A DNA stretch of 22,982 nt from a virus. The first letter of the stretch is position 1. Each line of letters opens with the position of its first letter. The translations under genes and the position numbers were made by a program. The stretch covers positions 1-22,982 of IMG/VR virus record IMGVR_UViG_3300025274_000072. The stretch is one strand, 5' to 3'. Under the pieces are notes generated by a model. That model was not told the origin of the DNA and did no database searches. It saw only the letters and a program-made list of their open reading frames with translations. Below, piece by piece: positions 7,953 to 15,005 of this stretch.

Positions 7953-9035
7953 CTATCCAGTAAGGGTTTTGTAAGCACCAAGAGCACCAAGGCCAGCACC
8001 AGCCAACTGACCCGTAAATGATCCCGGTGCTTGGTATTGGTAAACCTCGGACTGAGGTGTAACGGGCACTCCCTGTAATAGGCCAGCCAAGAACTGAAGC
8101 TGCCTACGCTCAAAGTCCCGCTGATTAAGGAAGTCCTGATAGGCCAAATCAAGGTTGGCCTGATCCATTTTCTGATAAGCAGCCCCCACTCCCTGCAACG
8201 CCCCAGCTTGAGAAAGCTGTTGCTGTAATATTTGAGGGTCCATTCCAGCGGCGGCAGCCGCAGCCTGTAATCCATACTGCGCCTCCTGCAACCTCTCTGC
8301 TCCCCCAAGTTGAGCAGCCTGTACGCGAGCAGCACGATCCCGCTGGAACTGATCCATTGCCTGCTGTTGAGCTAAACGAAATCCCTCCGAGCGTTGACGG
8401 CTTTCAAGATCGCCCATACGCTCCTCGAATTGACCGCGTGCCAATGATTCTTCCACGGCAGCACGGCTTCCCGTGCGCGTTCCACGCCCCACACGGGCAG
8501 CTTCCCTTTGCTGGGCCTGTAACCCAAACTGCGTTTCAGCACTCCTCCGCTGCCCACCAAGAACATCCTCCAAATAGGGATCAAAATAGTCCTTATAATC
8601 ATAAGATGGCCTGTATTCCCCTATAAGCCCGCTGTAGCCCTGTGCTTGAAATGGGCGTGGTCCGAACCCGGCAGCAGGAGAAGGCCCCTCAGCACCCCCT
8701 ACAGGAGCCTGAGGAGGCGCCCCCACCTCACCAGCAGGGGGTGGGGGAGCATACGGACGGTTAAGAATATTGGAGTAATAGTCCTGCGCAGCGTACATTC
8801 CCTGAGGAGCGGTTGCGCCTGCCTGTGTCTGCAACCCAAATCCTAGGCTCTGCTCCGGTGCAAATGGGGCAATGCGTGGTCCCGGGTAACCCAAATAGGG
8901 CTGATCGGTAACCGTTTCGCCTCGCGTTAAAAGACGCTCGTAGTAAGGCTGTGCGTATTCGGGAAGACTAGTCTGTGTAACCGTGCTCTTAGTGGGCGTA
9001 GGGTTGACACCCCCGCCACCTCCACCTTTACTCAT
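7953..9035 (-). CDS. Internal virion (core) protein, T7 gp14-like position
   Basis: A 360-residue protein with a six-Gly run at residues 4-9. A conserved block follows (SLPEYAQPYYERLLTRGE at 23-40, then Pro/Gly-rich sequence to QSLGF at 62-66), of the kind found in marine podophage internal proteins. Residues about 98-125 are Pro/Ala/Gly-rich. Residues about 160-310 are Gln/Ala/Arg-rich and probably helical or coiled-coil, and the C-terminus is a small Gly/Ala hydrophobic tail. A strong Shine-Dalgarno at 9038-9046 supports the start, and the first 8 bases overlap the end of the GNAT-like gene. Its place after a 137-aa GNAT-like gene and before two larger core proteins corresponds to T7 gene 14 (196 aa in T7). 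I see no enzymatic motif. The role is inferred from context and composition. Confidence 0.87.
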   Translation of the reverse strand: MSKGGGGGGVNPTPTKSTVTQTSLPEYAQPYYERLLTRGETVTDQPYLGYPGPRIAPFAPEQSLGFGLQTQAGATAPQGMYAAQDYYSNILNRPYAPPPPAGEVGAPPQAPVGGAEGPSPAAGFGPRPFQAQGYSGLIGEYRPSYDYKDYFDPYLEDVLGGQRRSAETQFGLQAQQREAARVGRGTRTGSRAAVEESLARGQFEERMGDLESRQRSEGFRLAQQQAMDQFQRDRAARVQAAQLGGAERLQEAQYGLQAAAAAAGMDPQILQQQLSQAGALQGVGAAYQKMDQANLDLAYQDFLNQRDFERRQLQFLAGLLQGVPVTPQSEVYQYQAPGSFTGQLAGAGLGALGAYKTLTG

Positions 9036-9441
9036 AGCCTTTCTCCGTAATAAAGAACGTCGCGTTCCATCCGATGTCTCTCAATGCGCGAACCCATCCC
9101 CTGCGTCCCGTCAGTTCAATGCCTGCGCAACCATGATCCATACCCCACCTTTGCAGCATCTCATCAAGATCCCCCATCCATTCCATTAAACGGGTGCCAC
9201 CCAGAAACTGGCCCGTCAGCATTCTCTTGCGCGGGTACTGCGTGAATGTGGTGGTACATGTTGCGATAATCTCGTCCTCATCCAACACCACCCACAGGTG
9301 GCTCTCTTGTGTGACTACCAAATGGTACACATCCTCAAGAGTGAACCTTCCTAAGGACTGCTCCACAGCAGGCTTGAGCAACGGAGCGACTTCATCCCAA
9401 CACTCCGCCACCCTATCGTAGGGGACAATGGAAACCTTCAC
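9028..9441 (-). CDS. GNAT-like virion-associated protein, T7 gp13-like position
   Basis: A 137-residue protein, almost the length of T7 internal virion protein gp13 (138 aa) and in the same position at the head of the core genes. It has the alpha/beta pattern of a GNAT acetyltransferase: an N-terminal helix, HLWVVLDEDEIIATCTTTF as paired strands, a positively charged turn YPRKRM, then FLGGTRLMEWMGDL, and GCAGIELTGRRGWVRALRDIGW as the final strand-helix element. The segment where acetyl-CoA normally binds (Q/R-x-x-G-x-G/A) is replaced by FLGGTRL, so catalysis is doubtful and a structural role is plausible. The start ATG overlaps the stop of the 704-aa gene by four bases (ATGA), implying coupled translation. 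The family resemblance is clear to me; activity is unknown. Confidence 0.85.
   Translation of the reverse strand: MKVSIVPYDRVAECWDEVAPLLKPAVEQSLGRFTLEDVYHLVVTQESHLWVVLDEDEIIATCTTTFTQYPRKRMLTGQFLGGTRLMEWMGDLDEMLQRWGMDHGCAGIELTGRRGWVRALRDIGWNATFFITEKGYE
9038..9046 (-). promoter_or_regulatory. Ribosome binding site for the 360-aa core protein
   Basis: GGAGAAAGG, read on the minus strand, lies two bases before the ATG at 9035; its GGAG core is seven bases before the ATG. It lies inside the 3' end of the GNAT-like gene and fixes the start that makes the 8-base overlap. Confidence 0.7.
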
Positions 9442-11552
9442 GCAACCCCTACTTCTTCAAAGACTTCCTCAACCCCTTCCTCGCCTATGTAGTTGGGGCG
9501 CTTGATAGTTCCATGTGCCATCATCCTTAGCTTATTGCGCGCCGCATCCAACCGCCTAGCTCCTGCCTCGGTATTGCCGTCACCGGCCAATGCCACATCA
9601 TCGGCAGACCAGATGTGTTCACCGCTGCTCACATTAATCGCCTCCCTGCCGTCGATGTTACCTCGCCGCAAGTCGTCACGGCCACCGTCTGCACCACGAA
9701 CAAGGCCCTCGTGCGCACGACCCAACCCCCTTGCGCGCTCTTCCTGTATAATTATACGGCGCAGTCCCTCGAAAGCACCGGGACCAAAGACCTCGGCAAA
9801 GCGGGTGATAGCTATTTCAGGCTCTGGATGGTCACCTTTTATGGCCGCGATAGCCTGTTGAGTGACATCTTCAATCAAAGCCTCAGCGCCTCCCGCTATG
9901 GGAAGGGAACCAATGCCGCCTTCAGCAAGCTCCGTAGGCGCTTCTACCGGGAGATCGGTTATGCTGCCCTCGACCTCTTCAACTGTTTCGGTCTCTTCAA
10001 CCTCGTCATCAATGGGGAGAGACTGAAGGCCGCCAGCTTGAGCGTATTGCGTGTAACCCAAACGATGGGGGTCCATGATATTAGGATAGAAGAAGCGTCC
10101 CTCGGGACCGTAGCCATACTGGGTCAAGTCAGCAGTCTGAGCTAATTGTGTGGGCCGACGGGTGTCGGGCACAAGTCTGGGATCGCGATAGGTTCCACCT
10201 GTACCTGACGTAGGCAGAGGGCCAGTATACTTAGGTAGCATAGCCTGTTCGGCAGCCATCCCACCCAGTCCACTAAACGCCCCAGCAGCGGTAAACGGAT
10301 TATCCAACATAGACGCAGTCATTTTTTGAGCGCCACTTTGAATGCCAGATAGCCCCGAACCCCCAGCAAACTGGGGAGCACCAAAAGTCCTTTGATAGTC
10401 AGCGAGATTATATGACCCAGTCAAGGGATCTGTTCCCTGAGCAACCATTTCTTCTATTGGAAGAAATTGCTGACTGGCTCCAAGACCCCCCTCACCCACA
10501 ACTTGACCTGCTTGAAGGCTACCAGCTTTAATTGGCTCATATCCCGTTGGTGCGCCACCTAAAAATTCCGCACCTCCTCTGAAAAGACCAGCAGTTACTG
10601 CCGTCCCTAATCCTGCTAGTAGCCCCTTTTTGAGAGGATCTTCTTCTCCCAGCATATAACTCTGTGCAGCTTGTCCAAGCCCTGCACCAGCCCCCGTTGC
10701 TAAAGCCCCTCCTAACCACCCAGCAGGCCCCAAGGATGCACCCAACATACCCCCTAACAACGGCCCCAAGAAATTCTCAGGCAATCCAGTATCAGGGTTC
10801 CTAGTGACTCCCCCCAGAGAAGCAAGTCCCGCCACTTCATCGGGGCGCATATGCATGAGCATGGTGTCGCCGCCACGTCCTTGGCGCGCCACCTGTTTGG
10901 CTTGGTTGCGTAGCCCCATCAAACCGCCTCCTTGTGCCACTTGGGGCCGATAAAATAAATCACTAGGCAACCCCCTAAAGCCCGCTGTAGTAAAATCATA
11001 ACCCTCATACGGCTGCGGGTTAAAAACCTGTGGCCCATAAGGATCACGGTAGGTAGCCGCCTCTTCCAAGGCAGGCAGAGGTGGAGGACGCCGTAGTTGA
11101 GGTGGGAGAGGTTCATCATCTCGACCCCCAAAGTCTTGCGGTGGCGTTTGCAATCCCAATTGTGCGACAGCCGTCTCCGCATATGGATCGCCTACACCAC
11201 GACGCTCTTTAAAACCAAACTGAGGATCATTCTCCGCCCTATATGGACCGAATCCAAAAAAATTCCCAAGCCCTCCGAGCCAACTCTCCTCCTCAAGTTC
11301 CGCTTGAGCAATAGGTAGAGAGAAAGGACGACCCGCACCTTGAAGCCTAGCAGCAGTAGCTGCCTCAATAATATCCCCTACCCCTTCTGAAGAGAGTCCC
11401 CCTGTACCACCACCACCGCCGCCACCATAGTCGACGCCCCAGCCTTCCGGCCCACCATAATCAGCACCAATATCAGCAGGAGCAAACCCACCCCCGCCAC
11501 CAACATCAATGCCGTCCCAATCTGTTCCAGCGCCGCCGATATCTTCTGGCAT
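9438..11552 (-). CDS. Gly-rich internal virion protein with hydrophobic segments
   Basis: A 704-residue protein. Residues 1-52 are strongly Gly/Asp-rich, with Gly runs of five and seven. Residues 140-200 are Pro-rich. A conserved phage block MLMHMRPDEVAGLASLGG lies at 231-248, followed by RNPDTGLPENF. Residues about 261-297 and 308-335 are Gly/Ala hydrophobic and could be membrane-interacting. Short GGL/GGI motifs recur (QGGGLMGL, AGGLQSLPID, EGGIGSLPIAGG). Residues 510-545 are acidic. The C-terminal block INVSSGEHIWSADDVAL ... DGNTEAGARRLD (639-669) is a signature seen in large internal or tail proteins of marine phages. The gene lies between the nozzle/98-aa pair and the GNAT-like gene, with a good ribosome site. 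An ejection or core role is inferred. A tape-measure role is less likely because long coiled coils are absent. It has no clear T7 counterpart. Confidence 0.85.
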   Translation of the reverse strand: MPEDIGGAGTDWDGIDVGGGGGFAPADIGADYGGPEGWGVDYGGGGGGGTGGLSSEGVGDIIEAATAARLQGAGRPFSLPIAQAELEEESWLGGLGNFFGFGPYRAENDPQFGFKERRGVGDPYAETAVAQLGLQTPPQDFGGRDDEPLPPQLRRPPPLPALEEAATYRDPYGPQVFNPQPYEGYDFTTAGFRGLPSDLFYRPQVAQGGGLMGLRNQAKQVARQGRGGDTMLMHMRPDEVAGLASLGGVTRNPDTGLPENFLGPLLGGMLGASLGPAGWLGGALATGAGAGLGQAAQSYMLGEEDPLKKGLLAGLGTAVTAGLFRGGAEFLGGAPTGYEPIKAGSLQAGQVVGEGGLGASQQFLPIEEMVAQGTDPLTGSYNLADYQRTFGAPQFAGGSGLSGIQSGAQKMTASMLDNPFTAAGAFSGLGGMAAEQAMLPKYTGPLPTSGTGGTYRDPRLVPDTRRPTQLAQTADLTQYGYGPEGRFFYPNIMDPHRLGYTQYAQAGGLQSLPIDDEVEETETVEEVEGSITDLPVEAPTELAEGGIGSLPIAGGAEALIEDVTQQAIAAIKGDHPEPEIAITRFAEVFGPGAFEGLRRIIIQEERARGLGRAHEGLVRGADGGRDDLRRGNIDGREAINVSSGEHIWSADDVALAGDGNTEAGARRLDAARNKLRMMAHGTIKRPNYIGEEGVEEVFEEVGVA

Positions 11553-11556
11553 TGTA

Positions 11557-11562
11557 TTTCCT
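11557..11562 (-). promoter_or_regulatory. Ribosome binding site for the 704-aa virion protein
   Basis: AGGAAA on the minus strand, four bases before the ATG at 11552. Its first two bases overlap the TAG stop (11561-11563) of the preceding 98-aa gene, suggesting translational coupling. Confidence 0.65.
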
Positions 11563-11857
11563 AACTTGTTGTAACCGTTACGGTTCCAATTGCACTAGCT
11601 GCCGAAACGGAACCTGAGTATCCTACATTAACAAGCACGATCTTCAATGTGCCACTGTCGTTAAAAACAGAACCTGTCGCCAACTGAAAGCCACTCGTGG
11701 GCAAGTCCGTCAGCACCAACGTAGTGCCGCGCAAGGCCCCCGGGTTGGCTACCTGTTGCACGAACGCATTAAGCGTCCTCACCAGATCATCGGCATATGC
11801 CCTCTCATACCCTTCTGGCGGGGAAGGGAAGACCGGCAGGCCGCCCTTGAAGTTCAT
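11561..11857 (-). CDS. Small conserved virion protein (98 aa)
   Basis: It starts MNFKGGLPVFPSPPEGY with an ATGA overlap on the stop of the nozzle-like gene. It has a helical N-terminal half (YADDLVRTLNAFVQQV), then NPGALRGTTLVLTDLPTSG and a beta-rich stretch with FNDSGTLKIVL, a pattern common in small proteins encoded beside tail genes of marine podophages. It ends ASAIGTVTVTTS, nearly the same C-terminus as the 117-aa protein at 22116-22469. No enzyme motif is visible. Its position directly after the nozzle gene suggests a tail decoration or assembly protein; the function is not known. Confidence 0.82.
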   Translation of the reverse strand: MNFKGGLPVFPSPPEGYERAYADDLVRTLNAFVQQVANPGALRGTTLVLTDLPTSGFQLATGSVFNDSGTLKIVLVNVGYSGSVSAASAIGTVTVTTS

Positions 11858-14154
11858 CTCCTGCCATCCGGCCTTATGTTAAGGCGCGGTACTCCCAGCC
11901 TCCATTGCACGCCAATCTCGGTGCTCGATACCCTGAGAGCAACGCCGCGCCCTCTAATGCGGACGTGCAACTGGTTGGTGAACTGCTCCACAGGGGTGGT
12001 AGCAGTACGGGTGGCCGTCTCATCCTGAGATTCATCGTAGGCAGCACCGGGATAGTTACGCGCCTTGATGGTGAACGTCGCCGTGGGGTCCATAGATGTC
12101 GACCCATCGAACGTGAGGTCAGGAAGGACGCGGTCCACGAAACTGAAGCTATCCCCCTGCCCTATATCAAACTGAGAGCTTTCAATATAAGAATCAATAG
12201 CGGAGCCATCGTCGTCATTCCCATTCTCGTGGTTATAAAGATAAGGCGAAGCAGTCGTCCCCGTTGCCTGAGGGTAGGTTCTGATGCCCCTGTCGATCCA
12301 CGCTGTTCTAGCTAACGACCCATAATACCACAGGTTTTCCCCATAGTTATAGACAACATACGAATCGTTTTCAGTCGCCGTGGACGACGGATAAAACCAT
12401 ATAACCTCCGTAAACTCTGAATTGACCCCCGCATAGATGGTCCGCAAGAGATTAGCATTAAGGTTGCCGAAGACCTTGAAGCGCACCGCACACGGGAGCG
12501 CCTGAACGCGCCCATCGTAACGATAGAAGGTATCCCTGCCCATCCAGAAGATGAGGTCGTCGACACTGGCTACGGCATTGGGACCAATAATCGTAATGGC
12601 CCCCGAAATCTGGGCCAGACCAAACGTATCGGGAGGTCCGAGAAACGTCATCGAATGAAGGGAGGTGTCAGTCCATATCAATATTTCTCTTTTGGTTTCA
12701 ACGGCCTTGACGAAAGTAGAACCCGATCCAAGAACCAAATCACCGGCAGTAGTGGTCTCGTCAATATCCCAATTAATCCTGCTGTCCTGATCGGACCAAC
12801 GGACAAGAAGGGGATCTTGAGCAGAAGAACCCACGGCATTGCAACCAAAAGCAATAATGTGGCCGTCCCTATCCGAGGTCAGTATCTGCTTGGCAACGGT
12901 GGGCACGTTGCTGGCGTCCGTCTCAGTCGCCAAATCAACAGCCGCAGTGAGCAGACCGTTGTCCCTTTCCCAGACATAAATAGCGCTATCCCTCACGTTA
13001 GCAAGAAGGTCTTCGCCATAGTTATCCTGCGACCACAGAGGTAGCTCAGTTCTCACGGCGATCTCCGCAGGATCTCCCCAGCCAATAAAGGCCCTCGCAT
13101 CCTGTACAGGTGCGGCATCGGCATGAGTAGCTCCCGTTGTCCCCCTAGTGCCCCGGGTTATTCCAGTGAGATCATTAGTCGAAACACCCGTATAAGTGAT
13201 CAGTTCATTATCTACGAGGATCACCCCGAGATAAGTAACAGCATCAGAAGCCGTGTGAGGAGCAGCAGTCGTACCAAAAGCGCCCCGAGTTAAGTCACTG
13301 AATACATTACCAGACAGGGTTTTGTAGCCGATAATCTCTGTGTTAATCGATACCGTTCCGGCTGCCGCAAAGCCTGTCGAGCTAGCCACTGTAAACGACG
13401 TGTCGGCATCCGTTATACCGTCACTCAAGGTGGTGCTACCCGCAGCAAAGTCAGTAGCGCTCGTCAGGGCAATATTCGACGTGGACGTTGGACTTGATAT
13501 CGCGCCGTTTAATGTGGTGGAAACAGCACCAGTAACAGCACCGCCCCACAAGCCAGCACTCCAACCAGTACCGCCAGCGGTCGAAGCAGGGCCAGTATTG
13601 ATCTGATACGTCGCTGTGAACGCATCTCCTCCCGAACCAGTTCCGGTCGAGGTTGCGGCACTCCCCACGGTAATGGTGTAAATATTGGCATCGGTAACAC
13701 TTGTTATCTGGTGCTCCGTGTTAAGGTCGGCAGCAAGGATTCCGTTGACCGCACTAAGTCCGGTAAACGTCACAAAGTCATTCTGTATAGCACCATGTCC
13801 TGAATCCGTAACCGTTACCGTCGTCTCCGTGTCAACTGTAGCCAACGCCGCTGCCGTCAATGACGCCGTCCGTCGAATAGGAGTAATGTCGTAAAACGAA
13901 ACACCCTCTTGAATATAGAGCTTGAGGTTCGTCCCCACCCCTAAGAAATCAGAGCCATCATTGGCAACCCAATTGTGCAAAGAACGGCACGCCCCTTGGA
14001 AGGTTGAAGAAGAAACCTTCTGCCAACCACCAAATTTTTCCGGCAGGCCGAAACGAAAGCGAACCATATCCCCATCAAACCACCCTCCCTCGTTGGCATA
14101 GGAAGTCGTCTCCGTCACGATACCGGGGCGGAGGGTGATGTTCTGCAAGGGCAT
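11854..14154 (-). CDS. Tail nozzle / DNA stabilisation-like protein with tandem insertion
   Basis: A 766-residue beta-rich protein. The start MPLQNITLRPGI at 14154 lies four bases after the previous stop; an upstream in-frame ATG would overlap that gene and adds poorly conserved residues. Residues 1-100 hold the conserved opening (GGWFDGDMVRFRFGLPEKFGGW, SLHNWV, then FLGVGTNLKLYI). Residues about 100-350 look like an inserted beta domain with a tandem duplication. From about 355 the pattern of a tail beta-propeller/nozzle protein returns: VRWSDQDSRINWD, REILIWTDTSLHSMTF, TIIGPNAVASVDDLIFWMG, DTFYRYDGRVQALP and YNYGENLWYYG. This pattern resembles the P22 gp10 and T7 gp12 tail proteins that close the portal channel. 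Its place just before the internal virion genes agrees with T7 order (12 then 13). The fold assignment is by pattern only. Confidence 0.85.
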   Translation of the reverse strand: MPLQNITLRPGIVTETTSYANEGGWFDGDMVRFRFGLPEKFGGWQKVSSSTFQGACRSLHNWVANDGSDFLGVGTNLKLYIQEGVSFYDITPIRRTASLTAAALATVDTETTVTVTDSGHGAIQNDFVTFTGLSAVNGILAADLNTEHQITSVTDANIYTITVGSAATSTGTGSGGDAFTATYQINTGPASTAGGTGWSAGLWGGAVTGAVSTTLNGAISSPTSTSNIALTSATDFAAGSTTLSDGITDADTSFTVASSTGFAAAGTVSINTEIIGYKTLSGNVFSDLTRGAFGTTAAPHTASDAVTYLGVILVDNELITYTGVSTNDLTGITRGTRGTTGATHADAAPVQDARAFIGWGDPAEIAVRTELPLWSQDNYGEDLLANVRDSAIYVWERDNGLLTAAVDLATETDASNVPTVAKQILTSDRDGHIIAFGCNAVGSSAQDPLLVRWSDQDSRINWDIDETTTAGDLVLGSGSTFVKAVETKREILIWTDTSLHSMTFLGPPDTFGLAQISGAITIIGPNAVASVDDLIFWMGRDTFYRYDGRVQALPCAVRFKVFGNLNANLLRTIYAGVNSEFTEVIWFYPSSTATENDSYVVYNYGENLWYYGSLARTAWIDRGIRTYPQATGTTASPYLYNHENGNDDDGSAIDSYIESSQFDIGQGDSFSFVDRVLPDLTFDGSTSMDPTATFTIKARNYPGAAYDESQDETATRTATTPVEQFTNQLHVRIRGRGVALRVSSTEIGVQWRLGVPRLNIRPDGRR
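13105..13362 (-). repeat. Tandem domain-level repeat inside the nozzle-like gene
   Basis: Two consecutive units of about 41-42 residues at 265-306 and 310-350 share the frame G(T/V)(V/I)x(I/V)(N/D)xE(I/L)IxY, then L/D-T-R/G and RG-x-x-GTT-x-A-x-H-x-A. Examples are DLTRGAFGTTAAPH and GITRGTRGTTGATH. The units form an insertion in the beta domain and probably arose by duplication; DNA similarity is modest, so the event is old. Confidence 0.75.
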
Positions 14155-14158
14155 TAAA

Positions 14159-14680
14159 TCAGTCCAGTGGATCGGGCCAGTCGTGCATGGGAGCGTTGCC
14201 GTCATCAGGCGCGACAAACATATTCTTCAGCCCAGTGACTGTCTTCTTTGCGGCAATGGCCTTGGTGATCTTCTTCTCCACCGCCCTCACCGCAGCACGA
14301 TATGTCGCCACGTCATCGGGGATCGCTTCCTCTGTCTCTGTCTGCCTAATGACGTACCAGTCAGTAGACTTCAATAAGCTCAGAGCACTCTGCGCTGTAC
14401 GCTCCGTGTGTTTTTTCCTCAACTCATCCATCGGCTTAGGCGTGACGTTGTCCCACACACGCACCACCTTCTCGGATTGGATGTCGTAGCGCTCTCCCCT
14501 GTAAGTGTAGAACTCGCTGTCTTGATGCTGGATCTCCAACGGGAAGACGCCGATGTTGGCAAGCTGGTGTTTGTCCCATGCACGGAAGATCGCCGCCGGG
14601 TGCTGTATCTCATCAATGGTGATGGCTTGAGCGCCATTGATGATTTTGATGACCTGATTACCCTTACGCACACACCACAT
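14159..14680 (-). CDS. Tail-fibre assembly-like / DUF4376-type protein
   Basis: A 173-residue soluble protein. The N-terminal part (KIINGAQAITIDEIQHPAAI, then LANIGVFPLEIQ) and central YTYRGERYDI read as a small beta domain. The C-terminal part, LKSTDWYVIRQTETEEAIPD followed by VATYRAAVRAVEKKI, is the helical hallmark of phage tail-fibre-assembly and DUF4376-like proteins, in which a TDWxVxR motif precedes an A-x-YR helix. It lies near the fibre genes, as such chaperones usually do. A Shine-Dalgarno GAGGTGA at 14684-14690 supports the start. Conserved Trp residues in the TDW and AWDKH segments are visible. It could be a minor tail component rather than a chaperone. Confidence 0.83.
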   Translation of the reverse strand: MWCVRKGNQVIKIINGAQAITIDEIQHPAAIFRAWDKHQLANIGVFPLEIQHQDSEFYTYRGERYDIQSEKVVRVWDNVTPKPMDELRKKHTERTAQSALSLLKSTDWYVIRQTETEEAIPDDVATYRAAVRAVEKKITKAIAAKKTVTGLKNMFVAPDDGNAPMHDWPDPLD

Positions 14681-14683
14681 AAC

Positions 14684-14690
14684 TCACCTC
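14684..14690 (-). promoter_or_regulatory. Ribosome binding site for the tail-assembly-like gene
   Basis: GAGGTGA on the minus strand, three bases before the ATG at 14680, in the 11-base gap after the coiled-coil gene. It supports this start over internal Met codons. Confidence 0.65.
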
Positions 14691-14691
14691 G

Positions 14692-15003
14692 CTACGTCTT
14701 GTTTGCCTTTACAACTACCTTTTTCAGATGCTCTATCTCGCTCCTGAGCGTGGCTAGTTCTCTGGTATCCTTCTCCAACTTCTCGGGACTGAGGATGCTG
14801 CTCACTATATCCAGCCTGTGCTTAAACAATCCATTGGACTGTTCGATTGAGTCGAGACGATTATCCAACTCTGTTTTGCTCTTGAACAACACCTCCACTC
14901 TTTCCAGCAGACCGTTGATCTTGTATTTGGCAATCGCCGCCGATCCTATTATCGCCGCCACCATCGCTGCGAGGGATATGAGATTAGAGGTTGTAAGCTC
15001 CAT
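14692..15003 (-). CDS. Membrane-anchored coiled-coil protein (possible lysis or spanin-like)
   Basis: A 103-residue protein with one predicted membrane segment near the N-terminus (about residues 7-26, LISLAAMVAAIIGSAAIAKY) followed by a basic residue and a long charged helix (about 30-97) with heptad-like spacing of Leu/Ile/Val. The C-terminus is Lys-rich (KKVVVKANKT). One membrane helix plus an outer coiled coil fits inner-membrane spanins and some phage holin-like accessory proteins. It also fits membrane-tethered virion proteins. There is no adjacent outer-membrane lipoprotein spanin with a lipobox, which weakens the spanin idea. The start is supported by GAGGT at 15008-15012 and lies two bases after the LamG gene. 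Membrane topology is clear by eye; the function is open. Confidence 0.78.
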   Translation of the reverse strand: MELTTSNLISLAAMVAAIIGSAAIAKYKINGLLERVEVLFKSKTELDNRLDSIEQSNGLFKHRLDIVSSILSPEKLEKDTRELATLRSEIEHLKKVVVKANKT

Positions 15004-15005
15004 CT

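Noticed and set aside
7949-8335. Upstream extension of the SleB-containing gene by 129 residues
   Set aside because: The frame is open, but it lies entirely inside the 360-aa core gene, the added residues look like shadow sequence, and MTNILQITEIL at 7948 is a better conserved start right after the previous stop.
9615-10145. Plus-strand open frame of 176 codons
   Set aside because: It is antisense to the conserved C-terminal region of the 704-aa virion protein and shows no recognisable motifs.
14155-14217. Upstream start for the nozzle-like gene (21 extra residues)
   Set aside because: It would overlap the tail-assembly-like gene by about 59 bases; MPLQNITLRPG at 14154 is the typical N-terminus and gives a four-base spacing.
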